Of a DNA stretch of 64,000 nt, positions 1-7,747 are shown one piece after another. Numbering within the stretch: position 1 is the stretch's first letter; each line of letters begins with the position of its first letter. The translations under genes were made by a program, and so were the position numbers. The DNA is taken from contig NZ_JATACI010000002.1 in assembly GCF_037892195.1 (NCBI RefSeq), positions 744,001-808,000 of the forward strand, in the 5' to 3' direction. A model generated the notes under the pieces. The model worked only from the letters and a program-made list of their open reading frames with translations. It was not told the DNA's origin and searched no databases. This DNA is from Yoonia sp. GPGPB17 (lineage in GTDB: Bacteria > Pseudomonadota > Alphaproteobacteria > Rhodobacterales > Rhodobacteraceae).

Positions 1-336
1 ATAGGACAACGTGGTGACCAGCACAGTATTGACCTGTGCCAAAAGGATCGAACTCAGCGTCAACAGCGCCGCCGCAATCAATACCATCGCCGCAATACTG
101 GCGAGTGTGTTGGGGATGCGAAACGGCCCAATGCGCTGTCGTGCGATAAAGTTGATCACATCACTGGTGAGGCTGAACAGAATGATCGCCGTTGCCAGTG
201 AAATCAGAACGAACCGCGCTTGCACGAGCAAGAATAGTACAACCGCAAAGGCGATAATTATCAATGCACCCGTTTGCAGGCGCGTTGTCTCGCTTGGCCT
301 TTCAGCTTTGCCGGTTTTCGGCGGATCGTGAAGCAT
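1..336 (-). CDS. AI-2E family transporter (PerM-like), N-terminal part, cut by window edge
   Basis: This is the first 112 codons of a membrane protein that runs off the left edge. Its start is the ATG whose first base is 336. After a polar N-terminus of about 25 residues come several hydrophobic helices. They include a segment rich in Ile, Ala and Val near residues 27-38 and another near residues 50-65, followed by a phrase beginning RQRIGPFRIPN that leads into a third helix. This layout is what I know from the AI-2E/PerM (UPF0118) family of eight-helix exporters. Substrate is unknown. It is transcribed away from the tRNA gene. With only a third of the protein visible, the family call is probable but not certain. 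Confidence 0.7.
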   Translation of the reverse strand, partial: MLHDPPKTGKAERPSETTRLQTGALIIIAFAVVLFLLVQARFVLISLATAIILFSLTSDVINFIARQRIGPFRIPNTLASIAAMVLIAAALLTLSSILLAQVNTVLVTTLSY

Positions 337-465
337 TTGCTGATTGGCCTCTCATCATCGAAGCCTCATTTGTAAAGCGCAGTTGGGGGAGAGGTAAAGA
401 GCCCTCACAAACATATGTATAGGGTCTTGCAAAAGGGTAGGTGATGAGGCTAAACCGCGCCCCAC

Positions 466-555
466 GGACAGGTGGCCGAGTGGTCGAAGGCGCACGCCTG
501 GAAAGTGTGTAGGCGGGAGACCGTCTCCAGGGTTCGAATCCCTGTCTGTCCGCCA
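466..555 (+). tRNA. tRNA-Ser (anticodon GGA)
   Basis: The cloverleaf can be read directly. The acceptor stem pairs GGACAGG (466-472) with TCTGTCC (545-551), followed by discriminator G and an encoded CCA (553-555). The anticodon loop contains GGA, which reads UCC/UCU serine codons. There is a long class II variable arm typical of tRNA-Ser, and a T loop with GGTTCGAATCC. Total length is 90 bases including CCA. A decayed tyrosine recombinase begins about 30 bases after the 3' end, so this tRNA was very likely the attachment site of an integrated element. No second copy of the 3' end was found in the window. Confidence 0.97.
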
Positions 556-588
556 CCTCATTAGAACCCCATTGATTTTATTGTGTTT

Positions 589-959
589 TTAGCCGTTTTT
601 GGCAACTGGTTCCGACGAGTTGTCAATTTGTGTTCCACTTATGATCTTTTTGGCATCGGCTGTCTTGCTGTAGTCGCGGGTCTGTGCGGTGGTGTCGTGG
701 CCCAGAATTGCCATGCGCTGCTCCAAGTTCGCGCCTCGTTCGGCCATATAGGTGGAGAGGTATTTACGCACACCGTGGGCCGTTTTGTTGACCCCAAGAG
801 TTTCCTTGCATCAAGGTCAAGCGGGTTCTGATAGTTCAGTGGCACAGGTCGGCTGCGCAGGATCGCAGCTACAAAAATCTGCGTGGCATTGGCGATGGCA
901 AGGCCGCGCCCCTCACCCCAGGTGCCCGTCGCTATTGCCAGACCGGTGCGCCATCCCAT
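589..959 (-). pseudogene. tyrosine recombinase (integrase) C-terminal remnant
   Basis: On the minus strand the last 70 or so codons read as the catalytic end of a phage-type integrase. The H-x-x-R box is HGVRK, followed by a GH box (AILGHD) and the nucleophile tyrosine in TRDYSKTAD, and the gene ends 34 bases beyond the tRNA-Ser CCA. Upstream the frame is broken. A stop lies just before this part and the coding signal moves to another frame at 792-799, where the sequence runs ...RKLLG in one frame and GVNKTAHG in the other. The N-terminal two thirds of a normal integrase are missing. This is a dead fragment, not an active enzyme. It marks the junction of an element once integrated at the tRNA. 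Confidence 0.75.
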
Positions 960-1039
960 TGTTTCAGGCGCAACAACGCTTTGTTGACCGGATCGAGCTG
1001 ATCAGCTCGTGGCATTACATCGGCATGGTGCAATGTCAT
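932..1039 (-). CDS. very small ORF coupled to the preceding gene; uncertain
   Basis: A 35-codon frame starts at an ATG that overlaps the stop of the preceding gene by four bases (ATGA), the usual sign of translational coupling in this genome. It then stops inside the decayed integrase region. It could be the intact start of the recombinase gene cut by a nonsense or frameshift change, or a short independent protein. The visible peptide starts MTLHHADVMPRAD and carries no motif I recognise. I list it because the start-stop overlap suggests that it was once translated as the third gene of a small operon. Confidence that it is functional is low. Confidence 0.25.
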   Translation of the reverse strand: MTLHHADVMPRADQLDPVNKALLRLKQWDGAPVWQ

Positions 1040-1248
1040 GCTTGCTTCTTTGTCTTCTCGGGTGCCTTTGGGAAAACCGAAACCTCTTCGGGAAGGTCCT
1101 CTGGTGCCACTTCCGGATCAGGGCCCGCGCGACGTGTGTGAAAGTGCAGGTCTGCCTCAATCGCTTCGCGCAAACGTGGGTTCAGCCCCGCACCCGTCTT
1201 CTGCGCGAGTTGGTCCATCGCTAGCAAGTCTTTGAATATGTTAGACAT
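1036..1248 (-). CDS. small hypothetical protein of the tRNA-linked module (70 aa)
   Basis: The frame opens at an ATG (1248) that overlaps the end of the upstream gene by eight bases, and it closes in an ATGA overlap with the next frame. It encodes about 70 residues that start MSNIFKDLLAMDQLAQ and end in a charged tail. A Pro- and Glu-rich middle and a Lys-rich C-terminus suggest a soluble, partly disordered protein. I do not recognise the family. Its position, sandwiched between a cysteine-motif protein and integrase remnants, suggests an accessory gene of a recombinase module. Function is unknown. Confidence 0.5.
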   Translation of the reverse strand: MSNIFKDLLAMDQLAQKTGAGLNPRLREAIEADLHFHTRRAGPDPEVAPEDLPEEVSVFPKAPEKTKKQA

Positions 1249-1743
1249 AGGCTGACACATCCTGCATTTTCTCGAACTCGGGAAGAAGCGCTGCAAGGCG
1301 TGCGAACGCACCTACGGTTTGCGTGATGTCGTTGCCTTCGCAAAGCATCATCAGTTCGGTCTGGGTCCGACCCAACTGACCAAGACGCACACCTCGTAAC
1401 GCGGCCATCAGACGCCGCTCATGCTCGGTCACGATCGCGGCGCAGCCCTCGCAGGTTGGCGCGCTAAAGCAGAAGACAGATTTGCGCGCAAAGCGCATGC
1501 AGCGCAACGCATCGAGAAGTCGCAACGCGATGACGGGGCCATCCTTTTCACCAAACATCGCTTCGGCCAGGTCGAGCCCGTGCATCCATGCCTGTGATTC
1601 AGGTACTGCAAAGGACTGAAAGTAGAACCGCGCCAACGTGAGGATGTTGTCTTCTACATAGTCGAAGCTTAAGCATCTGACCTCAGAACCTCTTTTGGAA
1701 GCGGTTGGCGGCCACAGTGATTGGTCGCTTTGGAATGCGGCAT
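1241..1743 (-). pseudogene. hypothetical protein with C-x-x-C motif, frame-disrupted near its N-terminus
   Basis: The long frame encodes about 150 residues with two segments rich in Leu and Ala and a short metal-like motif, TCEGC, in the middle. The natural start appears to be the ATG at 1743, which has a good ribosome binding site (AGAGG about 8 bases upstream), but that frame hits a TAA after 24 codons. The string GCTTAAGC at 1667-1674 separates the two frames. If it is read as GCCGGC the two join into one protein of about 167 residues (…SDAGFDYVEDN…). The gene overlaps the next one by eight bases. Family unknown. It belongs to the tRNA-linked recombinase module. Confidence 0.5.
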
Positions 1744-1935
1744 GTCGAGACCTCTTTTGCATCAGGATGGCGTCCTATCTGGCAAATCTGAAAACAGAGC
1801 TCGACAAGGGATTGGCTATTGATAGCCGTACCTGACAGTTTTTATCGGGAAAAATCAACCCCAATATTTCCGACCGAACCCTTGCACGACACACTTTTAA
1901 CGATTGTTCCAAATGTGGAAGGGCAATGCCTATAA

Positions 1936-2863
1936 TCAGTCCGAAACTAGTCTAACGGCGAAACGGAAAGTGATGCCTTGACCACCGGGCGTTGGATCAA
2001 ATGGCGCTGCGCGCCGGATCGCGTCCAGCGCGATTGTATCGGCTGCCTGATTGCCGGAACTTTGCACGACTGTCGCCGCTGCCAAATGGCCACTTCCCGC
2101 AATCTGCATGCCGACCACCACGTCACCGGAGGAGCCACGTGAGCGCATGCGGTCAGCAACGCGTATCACGCGGGACGCAACGCGCGATTTATAATCATTG
2201 ACCTCGCCCTGGCCGACCTGCTGCGCAGAAGTTTGCTGAGCCCCCGAAGACTGCGCGACAGTGCCACCTTCTGATCCGGCCTGTTGTCCGCGTGCAGCAT
2301 TAACTTCGGCATTTCCACGACGCGCTGGCGCTGCGTCATCGTGCGTTGGCGCAGGCTGTGTTTCCGACTGTTGGTCGGGGCGTGCGGTTGGGCGCATACT
2401 GACGGTAAGCGCCAAAGTCTCGCGTCCTTCAGAGGGAGTAACGACCATGGTTGCCGGACGTGAAGTAACGACAGCCAGTTCGGAAACGGCGGTCTCTTTT
2501 TCGCTAAGCGCGGCCTGAGCTGTTGATGTCGGTTGCTGTGTTTGCGTCGGGATGGGGGCTTGCGTATCTGTCGATACCGGTGGCGCTGTGGTTGTCACCG
2601 TTGGTCTGATAGGCGCTTTGGCTGCCTGCGGCGGAGAAACCGGCGTGGTTGGCATGTCCGCCGATGTCGGGCTTAGTTCTCCATCAGGTGATGCGCTTTC
2701 CAGTGTGCTTAGCCACGAGGTCGGCGAAGCTGGTCCCCAAAGCCACTTCACCCGCCATTTCGCCGCCTTCCATGAGCACTTCCGTCTCTGGCCAAACACC
2801 CGCGACCGCCAGATGAATGCCGCAAGAGGACAAGACTGCGCAAAGAAGGACCCGCTTGTGCAT
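1936..2863 (-). pseudogene. tonB: TonB-family energy transducer, frame-disrupted
   Basis: TonB spans the periplasm and passes proton-motive energy from ExbB/ExbD to outer-membrane receptors. The start ATG at 2863 lies three bases beyond the stop of exbD and begins a protein with a hydrophobic N-terminal anchor followed by EVALGTSFADLVA. That frame then stops. The remaining 280 or so residues continue in another frame: a Pro-, Thr- and Gln-rich periplasmic linker, then a TonB C-terminal domain with DAIRRAAPFDPTP near the end. The two frames meet at GCTTAGC (2707-2713). Reading GCCGGC there rejoins them. It is the last gene of the haem operon, so its partner is presumably a haem receptor, which is not in this window. 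Confidence 0.8.
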
Positions 2864-2865
2864 CG

Positions 2866-3264
2866 CTAAAGCGCCTGTTCGGTCACGATGAAGACCGCCT
2901 CGGCACCGCCGCGGCGCAAGGACTGCGCTAACGCTATGACGGCATCGGCCGGTGCGCGCCGATCTGGCAAAATACGGGCCTTGAGTGCGCCAGATGCCTC
3001 ACTGGCCAAGATTGTGAGTGCGGCGTCAGGTGAGGATGCAACGCCACGAAAGGTAATCTGTCCAAACGCATCGATGACAAGCGCGTCCGGCGGCGGCACA
3101 AATGCATCATCCTCGGTATTCACCAGCTCAATTCCAGGATCCAGCGGTGCCGCCATCTGGGCGGTGACCAGAAAGAAGATCAACATCAGAAAGACGATGT
3201 TGATTAGCGGCAGCGTCGGTTCTCCTTTCTCCCGAACTGTTTGTGTCTGCAGAAAACCAGCCAT
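2866..3264 (-). CDS. exbD: ExbD/TolR-family protein, second copy
   Basis: ExbD is a single-pass inner-membrane protein that works with ExbB as the proton-driven motor for TonB. This copy has one transmembrane helix near residues 20-40 (LPLINIVFLMLIFFLV). It carries no obvious catalytic Asp in the usual place, where the first copy has SLIDVIF. The rest is a periplasmic domain of about 90 residues. The ATG at 3264 overlaps the stop of the first exbD (TGATG), and tonB follows after two bases. The missing Asp suggests that this copy may be a regulatory or structural partner rather than a proton-carrying subunit. That is an inference. Confidence 0.85.
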   Translation of the reverse strand: MAGFLQTQTVREKGEPTLPLINIVFLMLIFFLVTAQMAAPLDPGIELVNTEDDAFVPPPDALVIDAFGQITFRGVASSPDAALTILASEASGALKARILPDRRAPADAVIALAQSLRRGGAEAVFIVTEQAL

Positions 3265-3635
3265 CACTCCAGCACCACGATTTGTGCATCGGGGATCGCG
3301 CGTAGCGCGTGCAACGTTTCCGCAAGTATTTGCGCCGTTGCGTCTCCGGTCGTTGTTACAAGAACTTGTGGTGCGGTTTCTGCTAGCATCAAAACGGCCT
3401 CGGCCAGCTCGGATGCCGCTGTTTGTGTCCCATTTATGCTCGGCCCGCTTGCGGTTATTCGCACAAGCACCGGTGCGGTTACATTGGTCCTGGCGACCTC
3501 ACCAGCTCCACCAAGCGTGATCGGAATTTCTCCGAAACGAGAAAAGGTTGAGGTCAGCATGAAAAATAGGAGCAGTAAGAAGATGACGTCAATCAGAGAC
3601 GTCATCGGCAACCGCGTGCGTTTTCTAACCAGCAT
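3264..3635 (-). CDS. exbD: ExbD/TolR-family protein, first copy
   Basis: This is a biopolymer-transport protein of about 123 residues. After a basic N-terminus comes the membrane segment PMTSLIDVIFLLLLFFML, in which the Asp after SLI is the conserved proton-relay residue of ExbD and TolR. A periplasmic domain follows. I chose the ATG at 3635, which overlaps the end of exbB by 11 bases, because the family normally starts just ahead of this helix and the longer in-frame extension upstream lies inside exbB. It shares the operon with a second, more divergent exbD. That duplication recalls two-ExbD TonB systems described in other bacteria. Confidence 0.88.
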   Translation of the reverse strand: MLVRKRTRLPMTSLIDVIFLLLLFFMLTSTFSRFGEIPITLGGAGEVARTNVTAPVLVRITASGPSINGTQTAASELAEAVLMLAETAPQVLVTTTGDATAQILAETLHALRAIPDAQIVVLE

Positions 3636-4218
3636 GTTGCAACGCATTGCCGGTGGCTGCCCTCGCAGGCGTCTTGCTGCCCAGCCGCTCTTCAAGTGCC
3701 ACATTTGCCGCGAGGCGATGCGCAAGCAAACGCCCGTCAAACCAGGCTAGCAAAACAGAGGCTGGCATCGCCACGCATAGCCCGACGGCGGTCGTCATCA
3801 AAGCCACCCAGATACCACCCGCCAGCAAAGAAGGATCAGCGGTGCTGCCCGCTTCCTGCAGGTTCTGAAATGCTTCAATCATGCCGAGCACAGTGCCAAA
3901 CAGCCCCAGAAGTGGTGCAAGCTGGGCGGTCAGATCCAGCACACGTAGGCCGCGCGACATCTCACCAAATGCGGCATCCAATTGTGCAGTGGCTTCGGCA
4001 CGGGCGACGTCGACGTGACCGCCGGGGGTGCGCATATCCATCAGGATCGTTTTGACGAAACCATGGTCTGCGCCACGTCCGACCCCTTCCATCATAAAGA
4101 TGATGGCCTTCCAAATGGCGACGGTCAGCGCAATCACCGACAGTGCCAGAAGAAGGGCAACAACCGGTCCGCCAAGCTCAAGCAATCCCAAAATGCGGTC
4201 TCTGGCGGGAGTGATCAT
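3625..4218 (-). CDS. exbB: ExbB/MotA/TolQ-family proton channel
   Basis: ExbB forms the membrane core of the TonB motor. The protein of about 197 residues starts at the ATG at 4218, whose ATGA overlaps the stop of the upstream gene. It has a first transmembrane helix near residues 15-38. After a cytoplasmic loop come the family signature (LTAQLAPLLGLFGTVLGMI) and a final pair of helices with AGGIWVALMTTAVGL. This is the standard three-helix MotA/TolQ/ExbB layout and length is normal for short ExbB proteins. It sits between a small periplasmic protein and two exbD genes in the haem uptake operon. Confidence 0.92.
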   Translation of the reverse strand: MITPARDRILGLLELGGPVVALLLALSVIALTVAIWKAIIFMMEGVGRGADHGFVKTILMDMRTPGGHVDVARAEATAQLDAAFGEMSRGLRVLDLTAQLAPLLGLFGTVLGMIEAFQNLQEAGSTADPSLLAGGIWVALMTTAVGLCVAMPASVLLAWFDGRLLAHRLAANVALEERLGSKTPARAATGNALQHAG

Positions 4219-4598
4219 CCCAGCACCTCCACAGCTTCGACACGGGAGGCGACAGAGAGCGGCGCGTCGCACCCCATGCCTGCGCAGCTTTCAATGCCAT
4301 TGAACAGAATGCGTCCAACCTCAGCGCAGGGTTGGTCCGCAATGTCGAACTGCCGCACCCGCAGGTTGCCCGCGGGCAAATCAACGAAATCAAAGAGTGT
4401 GAGAAGCAAGACGGCTCCGCTCGTATCAAACAAGGCGGTTTCCAGAACCAACCCTTCGACACCTGCATCTGACTCTGCCGTAAAGACAAGGCGGCACGCA
4501 CCTTCTTGCACTGAAACGCCATTGAGTTCGATTTTCATACCGTCGGCAGTCGCTGCCACTGGCAACATGAAAATTGCCGCTGCGAGGTTTCTTATCAT
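4215..4598 (-). CDS. periplasmic protein of the haem operon, function unknown
   Basis: The protein has a clear Sec-type signal peptide at residues 1-19 (MIRNLAAAIFMLPVAATAD, cut after an Ala-x-Ala-like site) and a mature part of about 108 residues. The mature part contains three cysteines, two of them close together (SCAGMGC) near the C-terminus, so a disulphide or metal site is possible. Start and stop are both shared with the neighbours in four-base overlaps, which ties it to ExbB translation. I do not recognise a family with known function. From its place I infer a role at the periplasmic side of haem uptake or of the TonB motor. Confidence 0.7.
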   Translation of the reverse strand: MIRNLAAAIFMLPVAATADGMKIELNGVSVQEGACRLVFTAESDAGVEGLVLETALFDTSGAVLLLTLFDFVDLPAGNLRVRQFDIADQPCAEVGRILFNGIESCAGMGCDAPLSVASRVEAVEVLG

Positions 4599-4990
4599 GT
4601 CGGGTCTCCGGGATGGCGAGGTTCGTAGGCGTCTGGCGGATCGCCTTCTTGATCGGAGCGACCGAACTTCAAAAGGCAACCGTGCGGATCAGAAATATAA
4701 AACTCATACATTCCCCAGGGGCGATGATAGATGTGTGTCAGACCCGCCACGCCCGCTACAGTCCACTCGGCGTGGAGCCCATCGATACCTCCACCGCGAA
4801 TGTAGCAGCTGCTCTCGGTTGGGCGTCCGTCCGTGAAGTCTGGCGGACAGTAGTGCAACTCAATGCCCGGTCTGCGCACGATGAGGTACTCGCCGATGCG
4901 CTCGGGCACAAATCCCAAGGCGCTATAGAAATCTGAGGTTTTGGACAGATCCGGGGAGCGTAGGATGGGAATGGTCATGAGGTCAGTCAT
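4595..4990 (-). CDS. VOC-family (glyoxalase/bleomycin-resistance fold) protein
   Basis: The protein of about 131 residues has the features of a bleomycin-resistance-type VOC protein: MTIPILRSPDLSKTSDFYSALGF at the start and MYEFYISDPHGCLLKFG at the end, the usual paired beta-alpha-beta units. The ATG at 4990 overlaps the hmuV stop by four bases, and an upstream extension lies inside hmuV and is not used. VOC proteins bind metals or small planar ligands. In a haem operon it might bind or chaperone haem or tetrapyrrole, but that is inference and the alternative of a detoxification enzyme stands. Confidence 0.85.
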   Translation of the reverse strand: MTDLMTIPILRSPDLSKTSDFYSALGFVPERIGEYLIVRRPGIELHYCPPDFTDGRPTESSCYIRGGGIDGLHAEWTVAGVAGLTHIYHRPWGMYEFYISDPHGCLLKFGRSDQEGDPPDAYEPRHPGDPT

Positions 4991-5802
4991 GCAATGGCTC
5001 CATGTCCTGATAAGCGTGCGGCGTGCGGCAAGATCCACGGTGTCCCGTCATTTGGCGCTGAATTGATCGCCAGAGTGCAGCCATAAGCCTCGCTCAGTCT
5101 TGCATTGGTCAGCACGTCGGCTGGCGCGCCTGTTGCGACACAACGACCTTCGTTAAGGAGCGTAACTTTCTGCGCATACATCGCGGTGAGATTGAGATCG
5201 TGCATGACGGCAACAACACCGCCGCCTGCGCGCGCATAGTCCGCTGCGATCTGCATCACCAACAACTGATGACCAATGTCGAGGGACGATACCGGCTCAT
5301 CAAGGAACAGCCACCTTGGCTTACCGTTGAGCACAGGGAGCCAGATTTGCACAAGGACACGTGCAAGCTGCACCCGTTGCTTCTCACCGCCCGAAAGCTC
5401 GGAGTAGAAGCGCCCTTCGAAGCCTTCGAGGCCAACCCGCACAAGAGCCTGGAATGGAAGGTCCGCAGCATCCGTCGGGTCACCTGTTGCCACACCTGCG
5501 GTCAACCCGAGGCGCACAACTTCGAGAACCGTGAAGGGAAACGCAAGTTGCGTGGATTGCGCCAGCACAGCGCGTTCTTTGGCCAGAATCTCAGGGCGGA
5601 TACTGTGGGTATTTTGCCCGTTGATCTGGACGGTCCCACTATAGCTGATTTCGCCAGTCATCGCACGCAGGAGAGTAGTCTTGCCAGAACCATTGGGGCC
5701 GATGATGGCCGCGAAGGTGCCCGCGGATGCGCTAAAATCAACCCCATGCAGGATTTGCGTGGCCCCGAAGTGCACGACGATGTCATTTGCGATCAACGCC
5801 AT
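4987..5802 (-). CDS. hmuV: haem ABC transporter ATP-binding protein HmuV
   Basis: This is the ATPase of the haem importer. The Walker A motif GPNGSGKT is at residues 35-42, the signature ELSGGEKQR at about 135-143, Walker B WLFLDEP at about 164-170 and the switch histidine in VMHDL at 201. Total length of about 271 residues is normal for HmuV/FecE-type proteins. I use the ATG at 5802, two bases after the stop of hmuU, since the earlier in-frame start lies inside that gene. It would couple ATP hydrolysis to passage of haem through HmuU from the periplasmic carrier HmuT. A VOC gene overlaps its stop. Confidence 0.93.
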   Translation of the reverse strand: MALIANDIVVHFGATQILHGVDFSASAGTFAAIIGPNGSGKTTLLRAMTGEISYSGTVQINGQNTHSIRPEILAKERAVLAQSTQLAFPFTVLEVVRLGLTAGVATGDPTDAADLPFQALVRVGLEGFEGRFYSELSGGEKQRVQLARVLVQIWLPVLNGKPRWLFLDEPVSSLDIGHQLLVMQIAADYARAGGGVVAVMHDLNLTAMYAQKVTLLNEGRCVATGAPADVLTNARLSEAYGCTLAINSAPNDGTPWILPHAARLSGHGAIA

Positions 5803-5804
5803 GT

Positions 5805-6884
5805 TCAGAGATCCACCAAGGCGCGGTTGCGCATCAGTATCCAAAGAAAGAACGGGCCACCGATGATTGCCGTAATGATGCCGATGGGCATCTCCGCTGG
5901 CGCAATGACAGTGCGTGCGATCGCATCTGCAAGCAAAAGCATGACACCACCCAGCAAAGCTGAGTTGATGAGGAGGCCCCTATGGTCTGGCCCTTGTACA
6001 AGGCGGAGCAGATGGGGGACGACGATCCCGACAAAGCCAATACCGCCGGTTACAGCGACAGAGGCACCAACACTGCATGCAACCGTGAGAATGGCGATCC
6101 GTTTCATGGCCTGGACACGGATACCCAGATGCCCGGCAGCGGCTTCACCCAAAGCCAAAGCATTGAGGCTGCGTGCCAGAAACGGTGCAGCCAGCAGGCA
6201 GACAATGATAAGCGGCGCTGCAGACCAGAACTTCTGCCAATTGGCCCCTGCAACAGATCCCAGTCCCCAGAACGTCAGATCACGGAGTTCATCATCTGTT
6301 GCGTAATAGACGAGAACGCCCGTCAACGCGCTCGCGAGTGCTGCAAGAGCAAGGCCCGCAAGGAGCATCGTAGCTACAGATGTGCGTCCATTGCGTGTTG
6401 CCACGCTGTAGAGCAGAATCGTTGTGATCCAGCCACCCAAGAAGGCCGCGAAGGGAACCATGAAAGATCCCAGAGAAGCTTGCAGCCAAAAGGGTGCCGA
6501 ACCGCCTAGGACGATCGCGATCACCGCACCAAAGCTTGCGCCAGCACTGACACCGACCAGGCCTGGGTCCGCAAGCGGGTTTCGGAACAAGCCCTGCAAG
6601 ACCGCACCAGACACGGCCAGCGCTGCACCAACCAATGCCCCAATAAGTGTGCGTGGCAGTCGAATGTCCCATACAATGGTTCTATCGCGCAGCGATACAT
6701 CATCGGCCCCAATCAGAGCACCCACTACATCCGTGTCAGAGGCCGCGCCCCAACCGAGGCTCAAGAGCATTGTCAGCAGCAATGCGCCTGCAAGCAGCGC
6801 TGTCAGCAATCGCGCCAGCACGCGACGGTCACCCTGTGGGCGCGTCGCGTGCCTTTGCCCTGCGAGGGAACTGCTGAAAGTCAC
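5805..6884 (-). CDS. hmuU: haem ABC transporter permease HmuU (FecCD family)
   Basis: This is an inner-membrane permease of about 359 residues with many hydrophobic helices, in the BtuC/FecCD family. Recognisable pieces are LPRTLIGALVGAALAVSGAVLQGLFRNPLADPGLVG near residues 70-105 and GIGFVGIVVPHLLR toward the C-terminus, the usual family signatures. Translation starts at a GTG (6884), three bases after the restored hmuT stop, so the two are coupled. It forms the channel for haem together with HmuV. It appears intact, unlike the neighbouring hmuT and hmuS. Confidence 0.92.
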   Translation of the reverse strand: MTFSSSLAGQRHATRPQGDRRVLARLLTALLAGALLLTMLLSLGWGAASDTDVVGALIGADDVSLRDRTIVWDIRLPRTLIGALVGAALAVSGAVLQGLFRNPLADPGLVGVSAGASFGAVIAIVLGGSAPFWLQASLGSFMVPFAAFLGGWITTILLYSVATRNGRTSVATMLLAGLALAALASALTGVLVYYATDDELRDLTFWGLGSVAGANWQKFWSAAPLIIVCLLAAPFLARSLNALALGEAAAGHLGIRVQAMKRIAILTVACSVGASVAVTGGIGFVGIVVPHLLRLVQGPDHRGLLINSALLGGVMLLLADAIARTVIAPAEMPIGIITAIIGGPFFLWILMRNRALVDL

Positions 6885-6931
6885 GCGTTACTCTCCCACT
6901 GACAGTGTTTCGAGCTGCGCAAGCAAATCGC

Positions 6932-7747
6932 CTAAGCAAGCTCTGGCGTGCGCGGCCCAAAACCAAGGGCGCCGGGGATCGTCAGGAATGCCGCATTCTC
7001 ACCCGCAGGCGTGAGTGCTACCGACGGCAGTGCGAGCACCTCGTCGGCACGACCGCTGTGATCACCGCGCCCGTCCATCATGACGATCACATCTGGCGCG
7101 GCGAGGATGACAGCCTCATCATTGACAAGCTTGTAGCCCTCAAAGCTCTCGGCCATGACGTTGGTACCGCCCACAAGTTCGATCAAGCCATGGGCGCCAG
7201 TCCCACTGCCAGAGGCGTTCAAACGCCCGCCATCGACGGAAAGAGCGAAAAGGACACGGAGCGGTGTGTCTGATGCCGCACGTTGCGCGTCAAGCGCGGC
7301 AAAGTCTGTCCGCAACTGCGCGATCAGGGTATCGGCCTTGTCCTCAACACCAAGTGCCTCGCCGACAGTGCCAATGGATGCAAGGACGGCGTCTGGGGTG
7401 AAGCCATCTTCGACAAAAACGATAGGCACTGCAGCGCCCCGCAACTGATCCAGCGCTTCAACGGGGCCTGATGTGGATCGCGCGATGATGAGATCTGGCC
7501 CGACGGATAGAACACCTTCGGCTGACAGACGCCGCATGTAACCAACGTCCGGCAGATCATTGACGGCCTCCGGAAACACCGAGGTCGTGTCGCGCGCAAC
7601 GATGCGATCTTCTTCACCAAGAGCGTAGATGATCTCCGTGATCGGGCCACCAACAGAGACAATTGCATCGGCTGTTGGGTAACGTTCGGCTTGCAAGAAT
7701 GAGGGAAGCGCCAGGCAAACCGCGCCGAAAAATGTCTTACGAAGCAT
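6932..7747 (-). CDS. hmuT: haem-binding periplasmic protein HmuT, C-terminus shifted out of frame
   Basis: This is the periplasmic haem carrier of the importer. A signal peptide covers about residues 1-20, then comes the class III binding-protein fold with ADAIVSVGGPITEIIYALG at the start of the mature protein and conserved surface phrases such as DVGYMRRLSAEG. As written it stops at 6932 after ...RTPELA. In the next frame the sequence continues GDLLAQLETLSVGE and ends at 6888, three bases before hmuU. The two frames meet at GCCTAAGC (6930-6937). Reading GCCGGC there gives ...PELAGDLLAQ and a normal C-terminus. Only about 16 residues are affected. The ATG at 7747 overlaps the hmuS stop (TGATG). 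Confidence 0.88.
   Translation of the reverse strand: MLRKTFFGAVCLALPSFLQAERYPTADAIVSVGGPITEIIYALGEEDRIVARDTTSVFPEAVNDLPDVGYMRRLSAEGVLSVGPDLIIARSTSGPVEALDQLRGAAVPIVFVEDGFTPDAVLASIGTVGEALGVEDKADTLIAQLRTDFAALDAQRAASDTPLRVLFALSVDGGRLNASGSGTGAHGLIELVGGTNVMAESFEGYKLVNDEAVILAAPDVIVMMDGRGDHSGRADEVLALPSVALTPAGENAAFLTIPGALGFGPRTPELA

Noticed and set aside
302..561. Two antisense frames over the tRNA-Ser gene (products starting [10 protein letters not shown] and [10 protein letters not shown])
   Set aside because: They are the reverse complement of the tRNA. Such frames are a well-known annotation artefact.
5200..6306. Plus-strand frame of 368 codons across hmuV/hmuU
   Set aside because: Shadow frame opposite two clear ABC transporter genes with no recognisable domain.
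6930..6937. Programmed ribosomal frameshifting at CTTAGG-like strings in hmuT and the other broken genes
   Set aside because: The slippery codon is not in the zero frame at the breaks, the required shift differs from gene to gene, no stimulatory structure is seen and the affected genes are unrelated. A common GCCGGC origin explains all of them better.
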